From: Catenulispora rubra
GTDB taxonomy: Bacteria; Actinomycetota; Actinomycetes; Streptomycetales; Catenulisporaceae
NCBI RefSeq assembly: GCF_015356825.1
Contig: NZ_JAACYW010000040.1
Span: 1-58,338, forward strand
Reading direction: 5' to 3'
DNA length: 58,338 nucleotides
Shown: piece after piece, positions 42,132 through 52,492 of the stretch
How the letters are laid out: each line of letters opens with the position of its first letter
Numbering within the stretch: position 1 is the first letter of the stretch
Made by a program: the position numbers and the translations under genes
Notes under the pieces: model-generated
Databases searched by the model: none
What the model was told of the DNA's origin: nothing
Seen by the model: only the letters and a program-made list of their open reading frames with translations

Positions 42132-42605
42132 TCAGTCGCCTGAATCGCTGCGTATCCGCACGTCGGCGACCTTGCTGACGTGCCGCGCCCCGCACACGTC
42201 CCCCGGCACGACCAACTGCGGCCCCTCCGCGTCCAACGCGTCGCCGTCGCGCGTCAGCCCGAGCAGCACCGGGATGTTCGCGAACTCCGGGTCGATCTCA
42301 GCCCACGACAACACGACCCGGTGCCCGTCGTGCGCCCGGATCGAGATCAGGAACCGCAACCGGTCCTTCCGCTCCCCGGGCACGAAAGCCGGCTCCGCGA
42401 GCCGCGCCACGTCCAGCAGCAGCGGCCCGGAGAACCGGTGCCGCCGCGGCCCGCTCTTGCGGCAGGTGAACTCCACCTCGCACTCGTGCCGCCGCAGCGA
42501 CCACAGATCGGCCACGCTCAGGACGCGGGGCGACCGCACCTCGCCGCCGAGCCGGACGAACCCGCCGCCGGCCGCACGGACCGTGCCGGTCTGCTCACCG
42601 AGCAT
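42132..42605 (-). CDS. Small molybdopterin-binding oxidoreductase domain protein
   Basis: The product is 157 residues. It matches the sulphite-oxidase-type Mo-cofactor domain, with VRLGGEVRSPRVLSVADLWSLRRHECEVEFTCRKSG containing the likely Mo-ligand Cys, then FSGPLLLDVARLA. It is about the domain alone, with no signal peptide or heme domain. AGGGAGG lies before ATG. It is divergent from the HTH-TOBE/modABC operon, which fits a molybdenum-dependent function. Confidence 0.82.
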   Translation of the reverse strand: MLGEQTGTVRAAGGGFVRLGGEVRSPRVLSVADLWSLRRHECEVEFTCRKSGPRRHRFSGPLLLDVARLAEPAFVPGERKDRLRFLISIRAHDGHRVVLSWAEIDPEFANIPVLLGLTRDGDALDAEGPQLVVPGDVCGARHVSKVADVRIRSDSGD

Positions 42606-42785
42606 GGGATCCTCCCTCGCGCGGGCCGCCTCCGTTCGGCGGATGCCGCCCACGATCCACAGTAGGCCGGGTCCCGGCAGAAGCAAGGGTTGTCACAGCA
42701 CCTGCGAGACGATGTGTGCCGTCCGTTATGAATATGCAAGGTCTTCCAGCCTTTCGCCCTGGCGTCTGCGTTGTAAGCTCACCGC

Positions 42786-43283
42786 GTGGACGTCTACCGG
42801 ATGGGTGAGGCCGCCGAACTGCTCGGCGTCAGTGCCGACACCGTGCGGCGCTGGGCCGACGCCGGCCGGCTGAGCGCGCAGCGCGACGAGAACGGACACC
42901 GGGTGATCCCGGGGCCCGAGCTCGCCGCCTTCGCCTCCTCGCTGGCCTCCGCCGCCGACGAGCGCTCGGAGGTGTCCTCGGCCCGCAACCGGCTGCGCGG
43001 CATCATCACCGCGGTGACCAAGGACGCGGTGATGGCGCAGGTGGACATCCAGGCCGGGCCGTTCCGGGTGGTGTCGCTGATGAGCCGGGAGGCCGTGGAC
43101 GAGCTGGACCTGCGGGTCGGCGCGACCGCGGTCGCGGTGATCAAGTCGACGACGGTGGTCGTGGAACGCGGCCCGGCCCGGGCGTCGCACACAGGCAAGC
43201 CGAAACCGGACGAGGCCGACGGCGGTGCGGTCACCGCCGAGTCGGCGGACGTGACCGTGGAGACCCGAGGGGGCCGTTCGTGA
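42786..43283 (+). CDS. HTH-TOBE molybdate-responsive regulator
   Basis: The product is 165 residues. An N-terminal excisionase/MerR-type helix-turn-helix (YRMGEAAELLGVSADTVRRWADAGRL) is joined to a TOBE domain (ARNRLRGIITAVTKDAVMAQVDIQAGPFRVVSLMSREAVDELDLRVG in pieces), which binds molybdate in ModE and ModC. The usual ModE HTH is absent. GTG start with TAAGCT eight bases upstream, probably leaderless. The stop overlaps modA (GTGA). It likely senses molybdate and controls this operon. Confidence 0.88.
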   Translation: MDVYRMGEAAELLGVSADTVRRWADAGRLSAQRDENGHRVIPGPELAAFASSLASAADERSEVSSARNRLRGIITAVTKDAVMAQVDIQAGPFRVVSLMSREAVDELDLRVGATAVAVIKSTTVVVERGPARASHTGKPKPDEADGGAVTAESADVTVETRGGRS

Positions 43284-44191
43284 AGAAGTCAGTCGCCGTA
43301 GTCATTGCCACCGGCCTGTTGCTGGCCGGGTGCAGCAGCTCCAAGAGCTCGCCGAAGGCTGCCGGGGGATCGAGCTCGACATCGGCTTCGTCGTCCTCCG
43401 CCGCCACGTCGGCCTCGTCCTCGGCGCCCAGCGCGAGCGGCCCGGTCAAGGTCGCCTACGCCGCCTCGCTGGCGAACCTGATGGAGCACGACCTCGGCCC
43501 GGCTTACAACAAGGCCACCGGCGGCGACTTCCAGGGCAACGCGGCCGGCTCCACGCAGCTGGTCAGCGAGATCAAGGGCAAGGTGAAGCAGGCCGACGTC
43601 TTCATCAGCGCCTCCACCGACGCCAACACCGGGCTGATCGGCGACGCCAACGGCGGCTGGGAGGCCTGGTACGCGACCTTCGCCACCGCCCCGCTGGTCA
43701 TCGCCTACAACCCGAGCAGCAAGTTCGCCGCCGACATCAAGTCCAAGCCCTGGAACCAGGTCATCACCGAGTCCGGCTTCAAGATGGGCTCGACCGACCC
43801 GAAGCTGGACCCCAAGGGCAAGCTCGCCGCGCAGGCGCTGACCAAGGACAACGTCCCCACCTCGGCGGTGCAGGTGTTCCCCGAGGAGCAGCTGGTCGGC
43901 CGCCTGCAGTCCGGGCAGTTGGACGCCGGCTTCTTCTACTCCAGCGAGGCCACCGAGCTGAACATCCCGACGGTCACCCTCGGCGACATCCACCTGCAGG
44001 CCACCTACACCGTCAGCGTCCTGAACAAGGCCCCGGACGCGGACGCGGGAGTCGCCTTCGTGCAGTTTCTGCTCGGTGACGCGGGCAAGGCCCTGATGAC
44101 CAAGCACGGCCTCCAGTTGCAGCCGATCAAGGTGACCGGCACCGCCGGGTCTGTGCCGGCGCCGTTGCAGTCCCTGCTCAACGCCGGCTGA
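43280..44191 (+). CDS. modA: Molybdate ABC transporter substrate-binding lipoprotein
   Basis: The product is 303 residues. A signal peptide with lipobox LAGC is followed by a Ser/Ala-rich linker (about 20-53). The ModA/WtpA-like body has VAYAASLANLMEHDLGPAYNKATGG, ADVFISASTDANTGL and VFPEEQLVGRLQSGQLDAGFFYSSEA. It captures molybdate or tungstate outside the membrane. GTG start overlaps the regulator stop. Confidence 0.9.
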   Translation: MKKSVAVVIATGLLLAGCSSSKSSPKAAGGSSSTSASSSSAATSASSSAPSASGPVKVAYAASLANLMEHDLGPAYNKATGGDFQGNAAGSTQLVSEIKGKVKQADVFISASTDANTGLIGDANGGWEAWYATFATAPLVIAYNPSSKFAADIKSKPWNQVITESGFKMGSTDPKLDPKGKLAAQALTKDNVPTSAVQVFPEEQLVGRLQSGQLDAGFFYSSEATELNIPTVTLGDIHLQATYTVSVLNKAPDADAGVAFVQFLLGDAGKALMTKHGLQLQPIKVTGTAGSVPAPLQSLLNAG

Positions 44192-44208
44192 ATCTGAGTA
44201 CCGACACA

Positions 44209-46071
44209 GTGCGGCCGACCGTCGGGGGCTCAGGCGCGCGGATGCTGCGCACCCCGCTTCCGTGGCTGGCCGCACTGCTGGTCGCCTACCTGCTGGTCCC
44301 GCTCGTCGCCTTCCTGGTCCGGGCCCCGGGCCAGGGCGGCTCGGCGACCGCGGCACCCGGCGTCGGCGACGCGCTGCGGACGTCGATGATCACGGCGACC
44401 ATCAGCACCGCGGTCGTCACCCTGCTCGGCGTCCCGCTGGGCTACCTGCTGGCCCGCTCCGGCAGCCGCACCGCCGGCGCGCTGGGCGTCGCGGTCCAGC
44501 TGCCGCTGGCGCTGCCGCCGCTGATGAGCGGGATCCTGCTGATCTACCTGGTCGGGCCGTACACCACGATCGGCCAGTTCTTCCACGGCGGGCTCACCGA
44601 CAGCGCCGCCGGCGTCGTGCTGGCGCAGTGCTTCGTGGCGGCGCCGTTCCTCGTGGTCTCGGCGCGCTCGGCCTTCGCTGCCGTGGACCCGGCGCAGCTG
44701 GACGTCGCGGCGACGCTGGGGCACGGCGCGCTGTCCCGGACGCTGCGCGTTGCGCTGCCGATTGCGGCGCGCGGGATCCGGGCCGGGATGCTGCTGGCGT
44801 GGCTTCGGGCCTTCGGCGAGTTCGGCGCCACGATCGTGCTGGCCTATCACCCTTACACCCTGCCGGTGTTCACGTACGTGCAGTTCAGCAGCACCGGCCT
44901 GGCCGCGACGACGGTTCCGGTGTTGGTGACGCTCGGCGCGGCGCTCGTGGTCCTGCTGATCGCCGACCGCGGCCCGGCCCGCCGCGCGCACCGCCGCCGC
45001 CCGGTGCGGCTCCCCGAGCCCCGGCCTCCGGCACTGTCGCAGGGTCCTGTCCTCGACTTCAGCATGACAGCTCGCCTCGGCGCCTTCCGGTTGGCGGTCG
45101 AGCACCGCGGCGTGGGTCGCAACTTGGCCATTCTCGGCGCCTCGGGCTCGGGCAAGTCCGCGACTCTGCGCCTGCTCGCCGGGGTCCTGCCGACGCATGA
45201 TGCGCACATCGCCCTCGGCGGCCGCGATCTGGCAGCGCTGCCTGCCGAACACCGGGGTATCGGCTACCTCCCGCAGCACCCGACTCTGCTTCCGCACCTG
45301 CGCGTCTGGGAGCAGGTCACGTTCGGGGTCGGCGCCGATCCGGCGCTTGCGGCGTTCTGGCTGGGCCGGTTGAAACTGACCGACCTCGCCGACCGCTACC
45401 CCGACCAGCTCTCCGGCGGCCAGGCCCGCCGCGTCGGCCTGGCCCGGGCGCTGGCGCGCGAACCGCGTCTGTTGCTGCTCGACGAACCCTTCGCCGGCCT
45501 TGACGCCCCGGTCCGCGACGAACTGCGCCGCCTCCTGCGCACGGTCCTGCGCGAAACCGCGCTGACGTCGGTCTTGGTGACGCACGACCCTGACGACGCG
45601 GCGCTGCTGTCGCAGGACACGTTGTTGTTCGCCGACGGCACGGTCCTCCAGGACGGAGCCACGCGCGTAGTTCTCACGCATCCAGCTGGCCCGAACGCGG
45701 CGCGCCTGCTCGGCGTGCGCAACATCGGGCACGGCCATGTCGACGCCGATGGAGTGTTGGAGAGTGGGCCTTTACGTATTGCGCTTCCCAAGTCGGCACT
45801 GGAAACTCCGGCCTGGGAACACGCGACGCCGCCGAGCGCGGTCGCGTGGTGCGTCCAGCCGCACGACGTCCGCCTGGTCCGTACCGGTGGGACCCGGGCC
45901 ATCGTCGATGACGTCGCGCACCTCGGCCCGATCGCCGAACTGGTCCTTCTCCTCGAAGACGGCGGCGCCGAACTGACCGTCACGGTCCCCAGCGGCCAGG
46001 AACCGGAGATCGGTGCAGAATGCCAGGTGGAGGTGCCGGCCGAAGCCGTCATCGTCTGGCCCGAAGGCTGA
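44209..46071 (+). CDS. modBC: Molybdate ABC transporter, fused permease and ATPase (ModB-ModC)
   Basis: The product is 620 residues. Residues about 15-255 are a ModB-type permease with the EAA loop (AATLGHGALSRTLRVALPIAARGI). Residues about 285-480 are the ATPase: Walker A GASGSGKS, signature LSGGQARRVGLARAL, Walker B LLLLDEPFAGLDAP and H-loop THDPDD. The C-terminus is a TOBE-like domain. Permease and ATPase are separate in most ModABC systems, so one chain carries both here. The GTG start is 17 bases after modA. Confidence 0.92.
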   Translation: MRPTVGGSGARMLRTPLPWLAALLVAYLLVPLVAFLVRAPGQGGSATAAPGVGDALRTSMITATISTAVVTLLGVPLGYLLARSGSRTAGALGVAVQLPLALPPLMSGILLIYLVGPYTTIGQFFHGGLTDSAAGVVLAQCFVAAPFLVVSARSAFAAVDPAQLDVAATLGHGALSRTLRVALPIAARGIRAGMLLAWLRAFGEFGATIVLAYHPYTLPVFTYVQFSSTGLAATTVPVLVTLGAALVVLLIADRGPARRAHRRRPVRLPEPRPPALSQGPVLDFSMTARLGAFRLAVEHRGVGRNLAILGASGSGKSATLRLLAGVLPTHDAHIALGGRDLAALPAEHRGIGYLPQHPTLLPHLRVWEQVTFGVGADPALAAFWLGRLKLTDLADRYPDQLSGGQARRVGLARALAREPRLLLLDEPFAGLDAPVRDELRRLLRTVLRETALTSVLVTHDPDDAALLSQDTLLFADGTVLQDGATRVVLTHPAGPNAARLLGVRNIGHGHVDADGVLESGPLRIALPKSALETPAWEHATPPSAVAWCVQPHDVRLVRTGGTRAIVDDVAHLGPIAELVLLLEDGGAELTVTVPSGQEPEIGAECQVEVPAEAVIVWPEG

Positions 46072-46099
46072 TCGTCCAGTCCCACCATGGAGTCGCCCG

Positions 46100-46495
46100 A
46101 TGTCCGAGAACCCGCACGTCGTCACCAAGACCGCGAGCACGTCGGTCACTGAGACCAGCCGCCGTCTGCTGGAGCTGCTGGAGCACGCCGGCGCCACTGT
46201 CTTCGCGATCATCGACCAGGCCGCCGCGGCCCGGACCGTCGGCCAGGACCTGCGCGAGACGATCCTGGTCCTGTTCGGCAACCCGGCCGCGGGCACTCCG
46301 GTCATGGCCGCGCAGCCGTTGGCCGCGCTCGATCTCCCGTTGCGCATCCTTATCTGGGACGACAACGGGACCACTCGCGTCAGCTATCTGGATCCTGCGG
46401 CGCTCGCCGACCGGTATGGGGTTGATTCCGAGCTGCTTGGGAAGCTCGGAGCGGTCCATGTGCTCAGCGACAAGCTCGCCGCCGCCGCCGCGTGA
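46100..46495 (+). CDS. DUF302 domain protein
   Basis: The product is 131 residues. A single DUF302 domain is seen: TSRRLLELLEHAGATVFAIIDQAAAAR, ETILVLFGNPAAGTPVMAAQPLAALDLPLRILIWDD. There is no signal peptide. The family is widespread and of unknown function. It lies 28 bases after modBC and ends at a terminator, so it is probably the last gene of the molybdate operon. Confidence 0.88.
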   Translation: MSENPHVVTKTASTSVTETSRRLLELLEHAGATVFAIIDQAAAARTVGQDLRETILVLFGNPAAGTPVMAAQPLAALDLPLRILIWDDNGTTRVSYLDPAALADRYGVDSELLGKLGAVHVLSDKLAAAAA

Positions 46496-46521
46496 GCTCA
46501 TAGGTCCTGTCCGCAGATGAA

Positions 46522-46559
46522 ACAGCCCCCGAAGCGTGGAAACGCATTTCGGGGGCTGT
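46522..46559. terminator. Terminator between DUF302 and argG
   Basis: ACAGCCCCCGAA (46522-46533) pairs with TTCGGGGGCTGT (46548-46559) around a 14-base loop, followed by CTTCGTC. It lies between convergent genes and could serve both. Confidence 0.85.
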
Positions 46560-46578
46560 CTTCGTCAATCTCAAGCCG

Positions 46579-48090
<1,512 letters not shown>

Positions 48091-48171
48091 GTCCACATGA
48101 TGGGCACGGCGCGCCGTCATTCGGGCCGCCGGCCGCCTGCCTCGGTGGCCCTGTGGCCCCGGCGCCTCGCC

Positions 48172-48933
48172 TCAGACGGCCTTGACGATGGTCCCGGCCG
48201 CTTCGAGCGCGGCCACCTCGTCGGCTGGCGCCTCGGCATCGGTGACGACGGTGTGCAGGATGCTCGACGGCCCCACGTAGGCGTGCGCGGTACGCCCGAA
48301 CTTGCTCCCGTCGGTGGCCAGGATCGTGCGGCGCGACGAGGCGATGCTCGCCTTCTTCACGGCCGCGTCGTCGAGGTCGTAGGCGGTCAGCCCCTCGGCG
48401 GCGCTGAGCCCGCAGCAGCCGATGACGGCGGTGTCGAAGCGCAGCGCGGCCAGGGACGCGAGCGTCAGCGGACCGGTCAGGTCCCCTTCGGTGGTTCGGG
48501 GGCGCCCGCCGGGCACCAGTAGCGCGGCCTGCCCCGGCGTCTCGCTGAGCACGCGGATCGCCTGAAGCGACACCGGCATCACGGTGACCGGCCGCTGGTG
48601 CAGCAGGCGGGCGACCTCCAGGCACGTGGTGCCGCTGTCCAGCACCACGGTCTCGCCGTCGGCGATGAGCGACGAGACCTCGGCGGCGATGCGGCGCTTG
48701 GCCTCGACGGCGTCGTGGGCACGCAGCGCGAACGGCGGTTCCTCGCCCCGGAGGAGCAGCGTGCGGGCCCCGCCGCGGACGCGTTCCAGCACGCCTTGCG
48801 CGGCCAGCACGTCGAGGTCGCGCCGGATGGTCATCTCCGAGGCGCCGGTGAGCTCGGCGAGCTCCGGGACCGTGGTGTTGCCCGACTCTCTCACGGCCTC
48901 GGCGATCCGCCGGTGACGGTCTGCGGTGCTCAT
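48172..48933 (-). CDS. DeoR/GlpR-family transcriptional regulator
   Basis: The product is 253 residues. The HTH is LAELTGASEMTIRRDLDVLAAQGVLERVRGGA. The sensor domain has VVLDSGTTCLEVARLLHQRPVTVMPVSLQAI, VIGCCGLSAAEGL and ILATDGSKFGRTAHAYVG. It is divergent from an MFS gene with AACGAACA-type repeats between, so it probably represses that transporter and itself in response to a sugar phosphate. ATG at 48933 chosen by homology. Confidence 0.9.
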   Translation of the reverse strand: MSTADRHRRIAEAVRESGNTTVPELAELTGASEMTIRRDLDVLAAQGVLERVRGGARTLLLRGEEPPFALRAHDAVEAKRRIAAEVSSLIADGETVVLDSGTTCLEVARLLHQRPVTVMPVSLQAIRVLSETPGQAALLVPGGRPRTTEGDLTGPLTLASLAALRFDTAVIGCCGLSAAEGLTAYDLDDAAVKKASIASSRRTILATDGSKFGRTAHAYVGPSSILHTVVTDAEAPADEVAALEAAGTIVKAV

Positions 48934-48956
48934 ACCGGCGATTGAACACCACGCAC

Positions 48957-49011
48957 AACGAACATGCAAACTGTTCATTCACTGGGTTTTCAAACATGGA
49001 TTGTGTTCGTT
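48957..49011. promoter_or_regulatory. AACGAACA repeats in the DeoR/MFS intergenic region
   Basis: AACGAACA at 48957-48964 and its complement TGTTCGTT at 49004-49011 form an inverted pair, with a related TGTTCATT at 48972-48979. TGTTCG-type half-sites are common for DeoR-family repressors. The three lie between the two divergent start codons. Confidence 0.55.
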
Positions 49012-49023
49012 ATGGTGGTCGGC

Positions 49024-50238
49024 ATGGAACGATCACTCCGCTCCGCCCGAATAGCGACCTTCACGTACTTCATCCTCTGCGGGACGCTGATGGGCACCTG
49101 GGTGGTGCACATCCCCGCCATCGAGCACCAGGTCGGCATCAGCCACGCGACGCTCGGCGGCCTGCTGGTGTTGTTGGGCCTCGGGGCGTTCGCCGGCATG
49201 CAGGTGTCGGGGCGGCTGGCCGACCGCTTCGGGCCTCGCGTCGTGGTGCCCACGGCCGGCGCGCTGTGCGGCGCCACGCTGGTGCTGCCCGGGCTGGCTC
49301 GGGAGCCTTGGACGTTGGCCGCCGCGTTGCTCGTCTTCGGGTTCTTCAACGGCTGCCTGGACGTGAGCATGAACGCGCACGCGGTTCATGTGGAGAAGGC
49401 TTACGGCCGACCGGTCATGTCGGCGTTCCATGCCGCGTTCTCGGTCGGGGGCGTGCTCGCCGCGATCATCGCCGCCGGTACTTCGGGCGTCGGCATGAGC
49501 CCGGCGGTGGCGCTCGCGATGATGGGGGCTGTGGGGGTGGTGGTCGCCGTTCTCACGACGCGCGCTCTGCTTCCCACTGAGCCTCGGCCTTTGGTTTCCC
49601 TGCCTCTAGCTGCCGAGGACGAGCACCCGCCGCTTCCCTCGCCCTTCACTCGCCGGGGTGCCGGAAGGCGCATCTGGCTCCTAGCCGCCCTGGCTCTGAT
49701 GATCATGCTCTGCGAAGGCGCCGCGAACGACTGGAGCGCGTTGCACATGAAGGACGTCCTGGGCGCGCCGGCCAGCACCGCCGCCTTCGCATACGGCACG
49801 TTCGCCGCGGCGATGACCCTCGGCCGACTGCTCGCGGATCGAATCTCGGCTCGCTTCGGCGCGATGGCGATCCTGCGGTATGGCGCGGCCATGGCCGCCG
49901 TCGGCATCACGATCGTTGCGCTGGGGCCGTGGATCTGGGCCGCGTTCGCCGGGTGGGCCCTGTTCGGCCTGGGCTTGTCGGGTTGCGTCCCACAGCTCTT
50001 CAGCGCGGCCGGTCACGCCGACCCCTCCGCCGCCGGCACCAACGTCTCGCGCGTCGCCGGGCTCGGTTACGTCGGCATGCTGGCGGGCCCCGCCGTCATC
50101 GGCTGGATGACGCATGTGATGGCCCTGAACCACGCGTTCCTTCTGCTGACCGCGATGTGCGTGACGGCCGCGACGACCGCCGGGGTCCTGCGCGTCGGAT
50201 CGGAGCGCGCGCCGGAGCTGGCGCTCAGCAGCACCTGA
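49024..50238 (+). CDS. MFS transporter
   Basis: The product is 404 residues with about 12 membrane segments. The first loop motif is GRLADRFGPRVVVP; FFNGCLDVSMNAHAVHVEKAYGRPVMSAFHAAFSVGG is typical of a sugar/fucose-permease-like MFS group in actinomycetes. The DeoR regulator upstream supports a carbohydrate substrate, but this is inference. ATG at 49024 chosen. Confidence 0.9.
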   Translation: MERSLRSARIATFTYFILCGTLMGTWVVHIPAIEHQVGISHATLGGLLVLLGLGAFAGMQVSGRLADRFGPRVVVPTAGALCGATLVLPGLAREPWTLAAALLVFGFFNGCLDVSMNAHAVHVEKAYGRPVMSAFHAAFSVGGVLAAIIAAGTSGVGMSPAVALAMMGAVGVVVAVLTTRALLPTEPRPLVSLPLAAEDEHPPLPSPFTRRGAGRRIWLLAALALMIMLCEGAANDWSALHMKDVLGAPASTAAFAYGTFAAAMTLGRLLADRISARFGAMAILRYGAAMAAVGITIVALGPWIWAAFAGWALFGLGLSGCVPQLFSAAGHADPSAAGTNVSRVAGLGYVGMLAGPAVIGWMTHVMALNHAFLLLTAMCVTAATTAGVLRVGSERAPELALSST

Positions 50239-50257
50239 TTGTCGGGTATCCGCCACG

Positions 50258-50270
50258 ATGACTTGAAGGC
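50258..50270 (+). promoter_or_regulatory. MarR half-operator upstream of the MarR gene
   Basis: ATGACTTGAAGGC shares ATGACWTGA with sites at 51002, 51073 and 52493. Only one half of the palindrome is clear here. It lies 13 bases before the MarR start codon. Confidence 0.45.
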
Positions 50271-50282
50271 TAAACTCATCGC

Positions 50283-50798
50283 ATGACGGCCCCACCGATA
50301 GCCCAGCAACCCGCACCCTCCACCGACGACGCCGATAACGCCGACCTCTGGCTGAGCCCGAGTGAACTCTCCTCCTGGCTGTCCGTGGTCCGCCTCATCA
50401 CGCGCCTGCCCTGGGCGATCGACGGCCAACTCCAACGCGACGCCGACGTGAGCATGGTCGAGTACATGACGATGGCCATGCTCGCCGAGGCGCCAGAGTG
50501 GACCATGCGCATGAGCACCCTGGCCGAAGAAGCCTCAGTGTCCCTCTCACGCCTATCGCACATGGCCAAGCGCCTCGAAGCACGCGCCTACATCCGCCGC
50601 GAACCCGACCCCACCGACGGCCGCTTCACCAACGCCATCCTCCTCCCCACCGGCATGCACAAGATGCAGCAGGCAGCCCCCGCCCACGTAGCCTTCGTCC
50701 GCCACCTGGCAGTCGACAACCTGTCACCCGAGCGCCTACGCCGCCTAGGTCAAGACGCCGAACGTATCCTCCGCCGAATCGACTCGCCCGCGCGCTGA
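50283..50798 (+). CDS. MarR-family transcriptional regulator
   Basis: The product is 171 residues. The winged helix-turn-helix is about residues 50-135 (SMVEYMTMAMLAEAPEWTMRMSTLAEEASVSLSRLSHMAKRLEARAYIRREPDPTDGR in pieces). MarR dimers typically respond to phenolics, quinones or oxidants. The FMN reductase, pirin and SnoaL genes downstream on the same strand carry related operator-like sequences, which suggests a small electrophile-response regulon. Confidence 0.9.
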   Translation: MTAPPIAQQPAPSTDDADNADLWLSPSELSSWLSVVRLITRLPWAIDGQLQRDADVSMVEYMTMAMLAEAPEWTMRMSTLAEEASVSLSRLSHMAKRLEARAYIRREPDPTDGRFTNAILLPTGMHKMQQAAPAHVAFVRHLAVDNLSPERLRRLGQDAERILRRIDSPAR

Positions 50799-51110
50799 CC
50801 CGCGCCGCCCCTGGGCCTCGCGCTGCTGCGAGCTGCCTCGCAAACTGAGTCGAGCAGCCTTCTCGAGCTGAATCCCGAGCCCACCGGTTCCCCGAAGTGA
50901 GCACTCCCGAACCGCAAGCAGCCTCTCGCTGTGCCGCGCGCTATCCCGACTCGCAAGCCGTGCCTTCCCTCCCGCAGCTCAGCCCCAACTTCCGCCCCAT
51001 CACTTGAATGTTCATGTCATAGGCGCTAGATTTACCCCTGTCAGCACAACCCGCTCGGGAAACCCCCCGACCATGACATGAATATTCAAGTCCTCCCGAA
51101 GGAGACCACC
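50799..51110. promoter_or_regulatory. Intergenic region with two MarR-type operators
   Basis: No gene is seen in these 312 bases. Near the right end ACTTGAATGTTCATGTCAT (51002-51020) and ATGACATGAATATTCAAGT (51073-51091) are inverted copies of one another with a single mismatch. Each has a near-palindromic TGAATATTCA core. They bracket the probable promoter of the FMN reductase gene. Confidence 0.7.
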
Positions 51111-51674
51111 ATGAGCGACCTGCGAATCGCCGTCATCCTCGGCAGCACCCGTCCGGGTCGGCGGGGCGAGGTCGTCGCGGACTGGGTCATGGCGCGCGCC
51201 AAGGCTCGGGCCGGGGCCGAGTACGCGCTGGTCGACCTGCTCGACTACCCGCTGCCGCACATGGACGAGCCGCTGCCGCCGTCCTTCGGGCAGTACGTCG
51301 GCGACCACACCAAGGCCTGGGCCGAGACCATCGGGTCCTACGACGGCTTCATCTTCATCACGCCGGAGTACAACCACTCCATCCCCAGCGTGCTGAAGAA
51401 CGCGATCGACTACGTCTACGCCGAGTGGAACGACAAGGCCGCCGGCTTCGTCGCCTACGGCACCGTCGGCGGCACCCGCGCCGTGGAGCAGCTGCGCGGG
51501 ATCCTCTCGGCCGTGAAGATCGCGCACGTGCACCAGCAGCTGTCCTTCTCGGTGTTCACCGACTTCGACGAGGCGGGCGCCTTCACCCCGGACCCGCGCA
51601 ACGAGCAGGCCATGAAGACGCAGTTCGACCAGGTCGAGTCCTGGGCCCGGGCGCTGAAGACGGTCAGGGCCTGA
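51111..51674 (+). CDS. NAD(P)H-dependent FMN reductase (flavodoxin-like)
   Basis: The product is 187 residues. Flavodoxin-like fold with the FMN-phosphate loop GSTRPGRRGEVVADWV and FITPEYNHSIPSVLKNAIDYVYAEWNDKAAGFVAYG in pieces. Such enzymes reduce quinones, azo dyes or flavins by two electrons. GAAGGAG precedes ATG; two operator copies lie upstream. The pirin gene starts two bases after its stop. Confidence 0.92.
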   Translation: MSDLRIAVILGSTRPGRRGEVVADWVMARAKARAGAEYALVDLLDYPLPHMDEPLPPSFGQYVGDHTKAWAETIGSYDGFIFITPEYNHSIPSVLKNAIDYVYAEWNDKAAGFVAYGTVGGTRAVEQLRGILSAVKIAHVHQQLSFSVFTDFDEAGAFTPDPRNEQAMKTQFDQVESWARALKTVRA

Positions 51675-51676
51675 TC

Positions 51677-52489
51677 ATGGCCGCGCCGCGTACTCCAGCC
51701 GCCACCTCCCACATCGGCACCCGCCACATCACCACCCCCCACATCGACATCCGCCGCGCCGCCGACCGCACCGAAACCCGCCTGTCCTGGCTCCACGGCC
51801 GCCACTCGTTCTGGATCGGCGGCCGGCCCTACGACCCCGCCAACACCCACCACGGCCTCCTCCTGGTCCACAACGAGGACACCATCGACCCGGGCACCGG
51901 ATTCGAGACGCACCCCCATCAGGACATGGAGATCGTCACCTGGGTCCTCGAAGGCGCCCTGGTCCACCAGGACTCCGAGGGCAACTCCGGCGTCATCTAC
52001 CCGGGCCTCGCCCAGCGCATGAGCGCCGGCACCGGCATCATGCACTCCGAGAAGAACGACTCCTGGCGCCTCGGCGGCGCGCCGCACTCGGACCCGGTCC
52101 ACCTGGTCCAGATGTGGATCGTCCCCGACGAGCCCGGCATCACTCCGGGCTACGAGCAGCTCGACATCGACCATGACCTGCTCGCCGGCGGCCTGGTCAC
52201 CGTCGCGTCGGGCCGTCCGCAGCACGCCGCCGAGACCGCGATCCGCATCCGGAACCGCGACGCCGCCCTGTACGCGGCCCGCCTGATCCCCGGGCGCCCG
52301 ATTCAGCTCCCCGAAGCCCCGTACCTGCACCTCTACGTCACCCGCGGCTCCATCGAGCTCGAAGGCGCCGGCGCCCTCACAGCCGGCGACGCCGCACGCC
52401 TCACCGCCACCGGCGGCCAACGGATCAGCGCCACCGAGCCCGCCGAGGTCCTGGTGTGGGAGATGCACGCCGACCTCGCTCAGGCATGA
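51677..52489 (+). CDS. Pirin family protein
   Basis: The product is 270 residues. Two cupin halves; the N-terminal half holds the metal site (PANTHHGLLLVHNEDTIDPGTGFETHPHQDMEIVTWVLEG in pieces) with conserved His and Glu, and GLAQRMSAGTGIMHSEKN follows. Bacterial pirins such as YhhW act as quercetin 2,3-dioxygenases; the natural substrate is unclear. Cotranscribed with the FMN reductase. Weak Shine-Dalgarno, probable coupling. Confidence 0.92.
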   Translation: MAAPRTPAATSHIGTRHITTPHIDIRRAADRTETRLSWLHGRHSFWIGGRPYDPANTHHGLLLVHNEDTIDPGTGFETHPHQDMEIVTWVLEGALVHQDSEGNSGVIYPGLAQRMSAGTGIMHSEKNDSWRLGGAPHSDPVHLVQMWIVPDEPGITPGYEQLDIDHDLLAGGLVTVASGRPQHAAETAIRIRNRDAALYAARLIPGRPIQLPEAPYLHLYVTRGSIELEGAGALTAGDAARLTATGGQRISATEPAEVLVWEMHADLAQA

Positions 52490-52492
52490 CCA

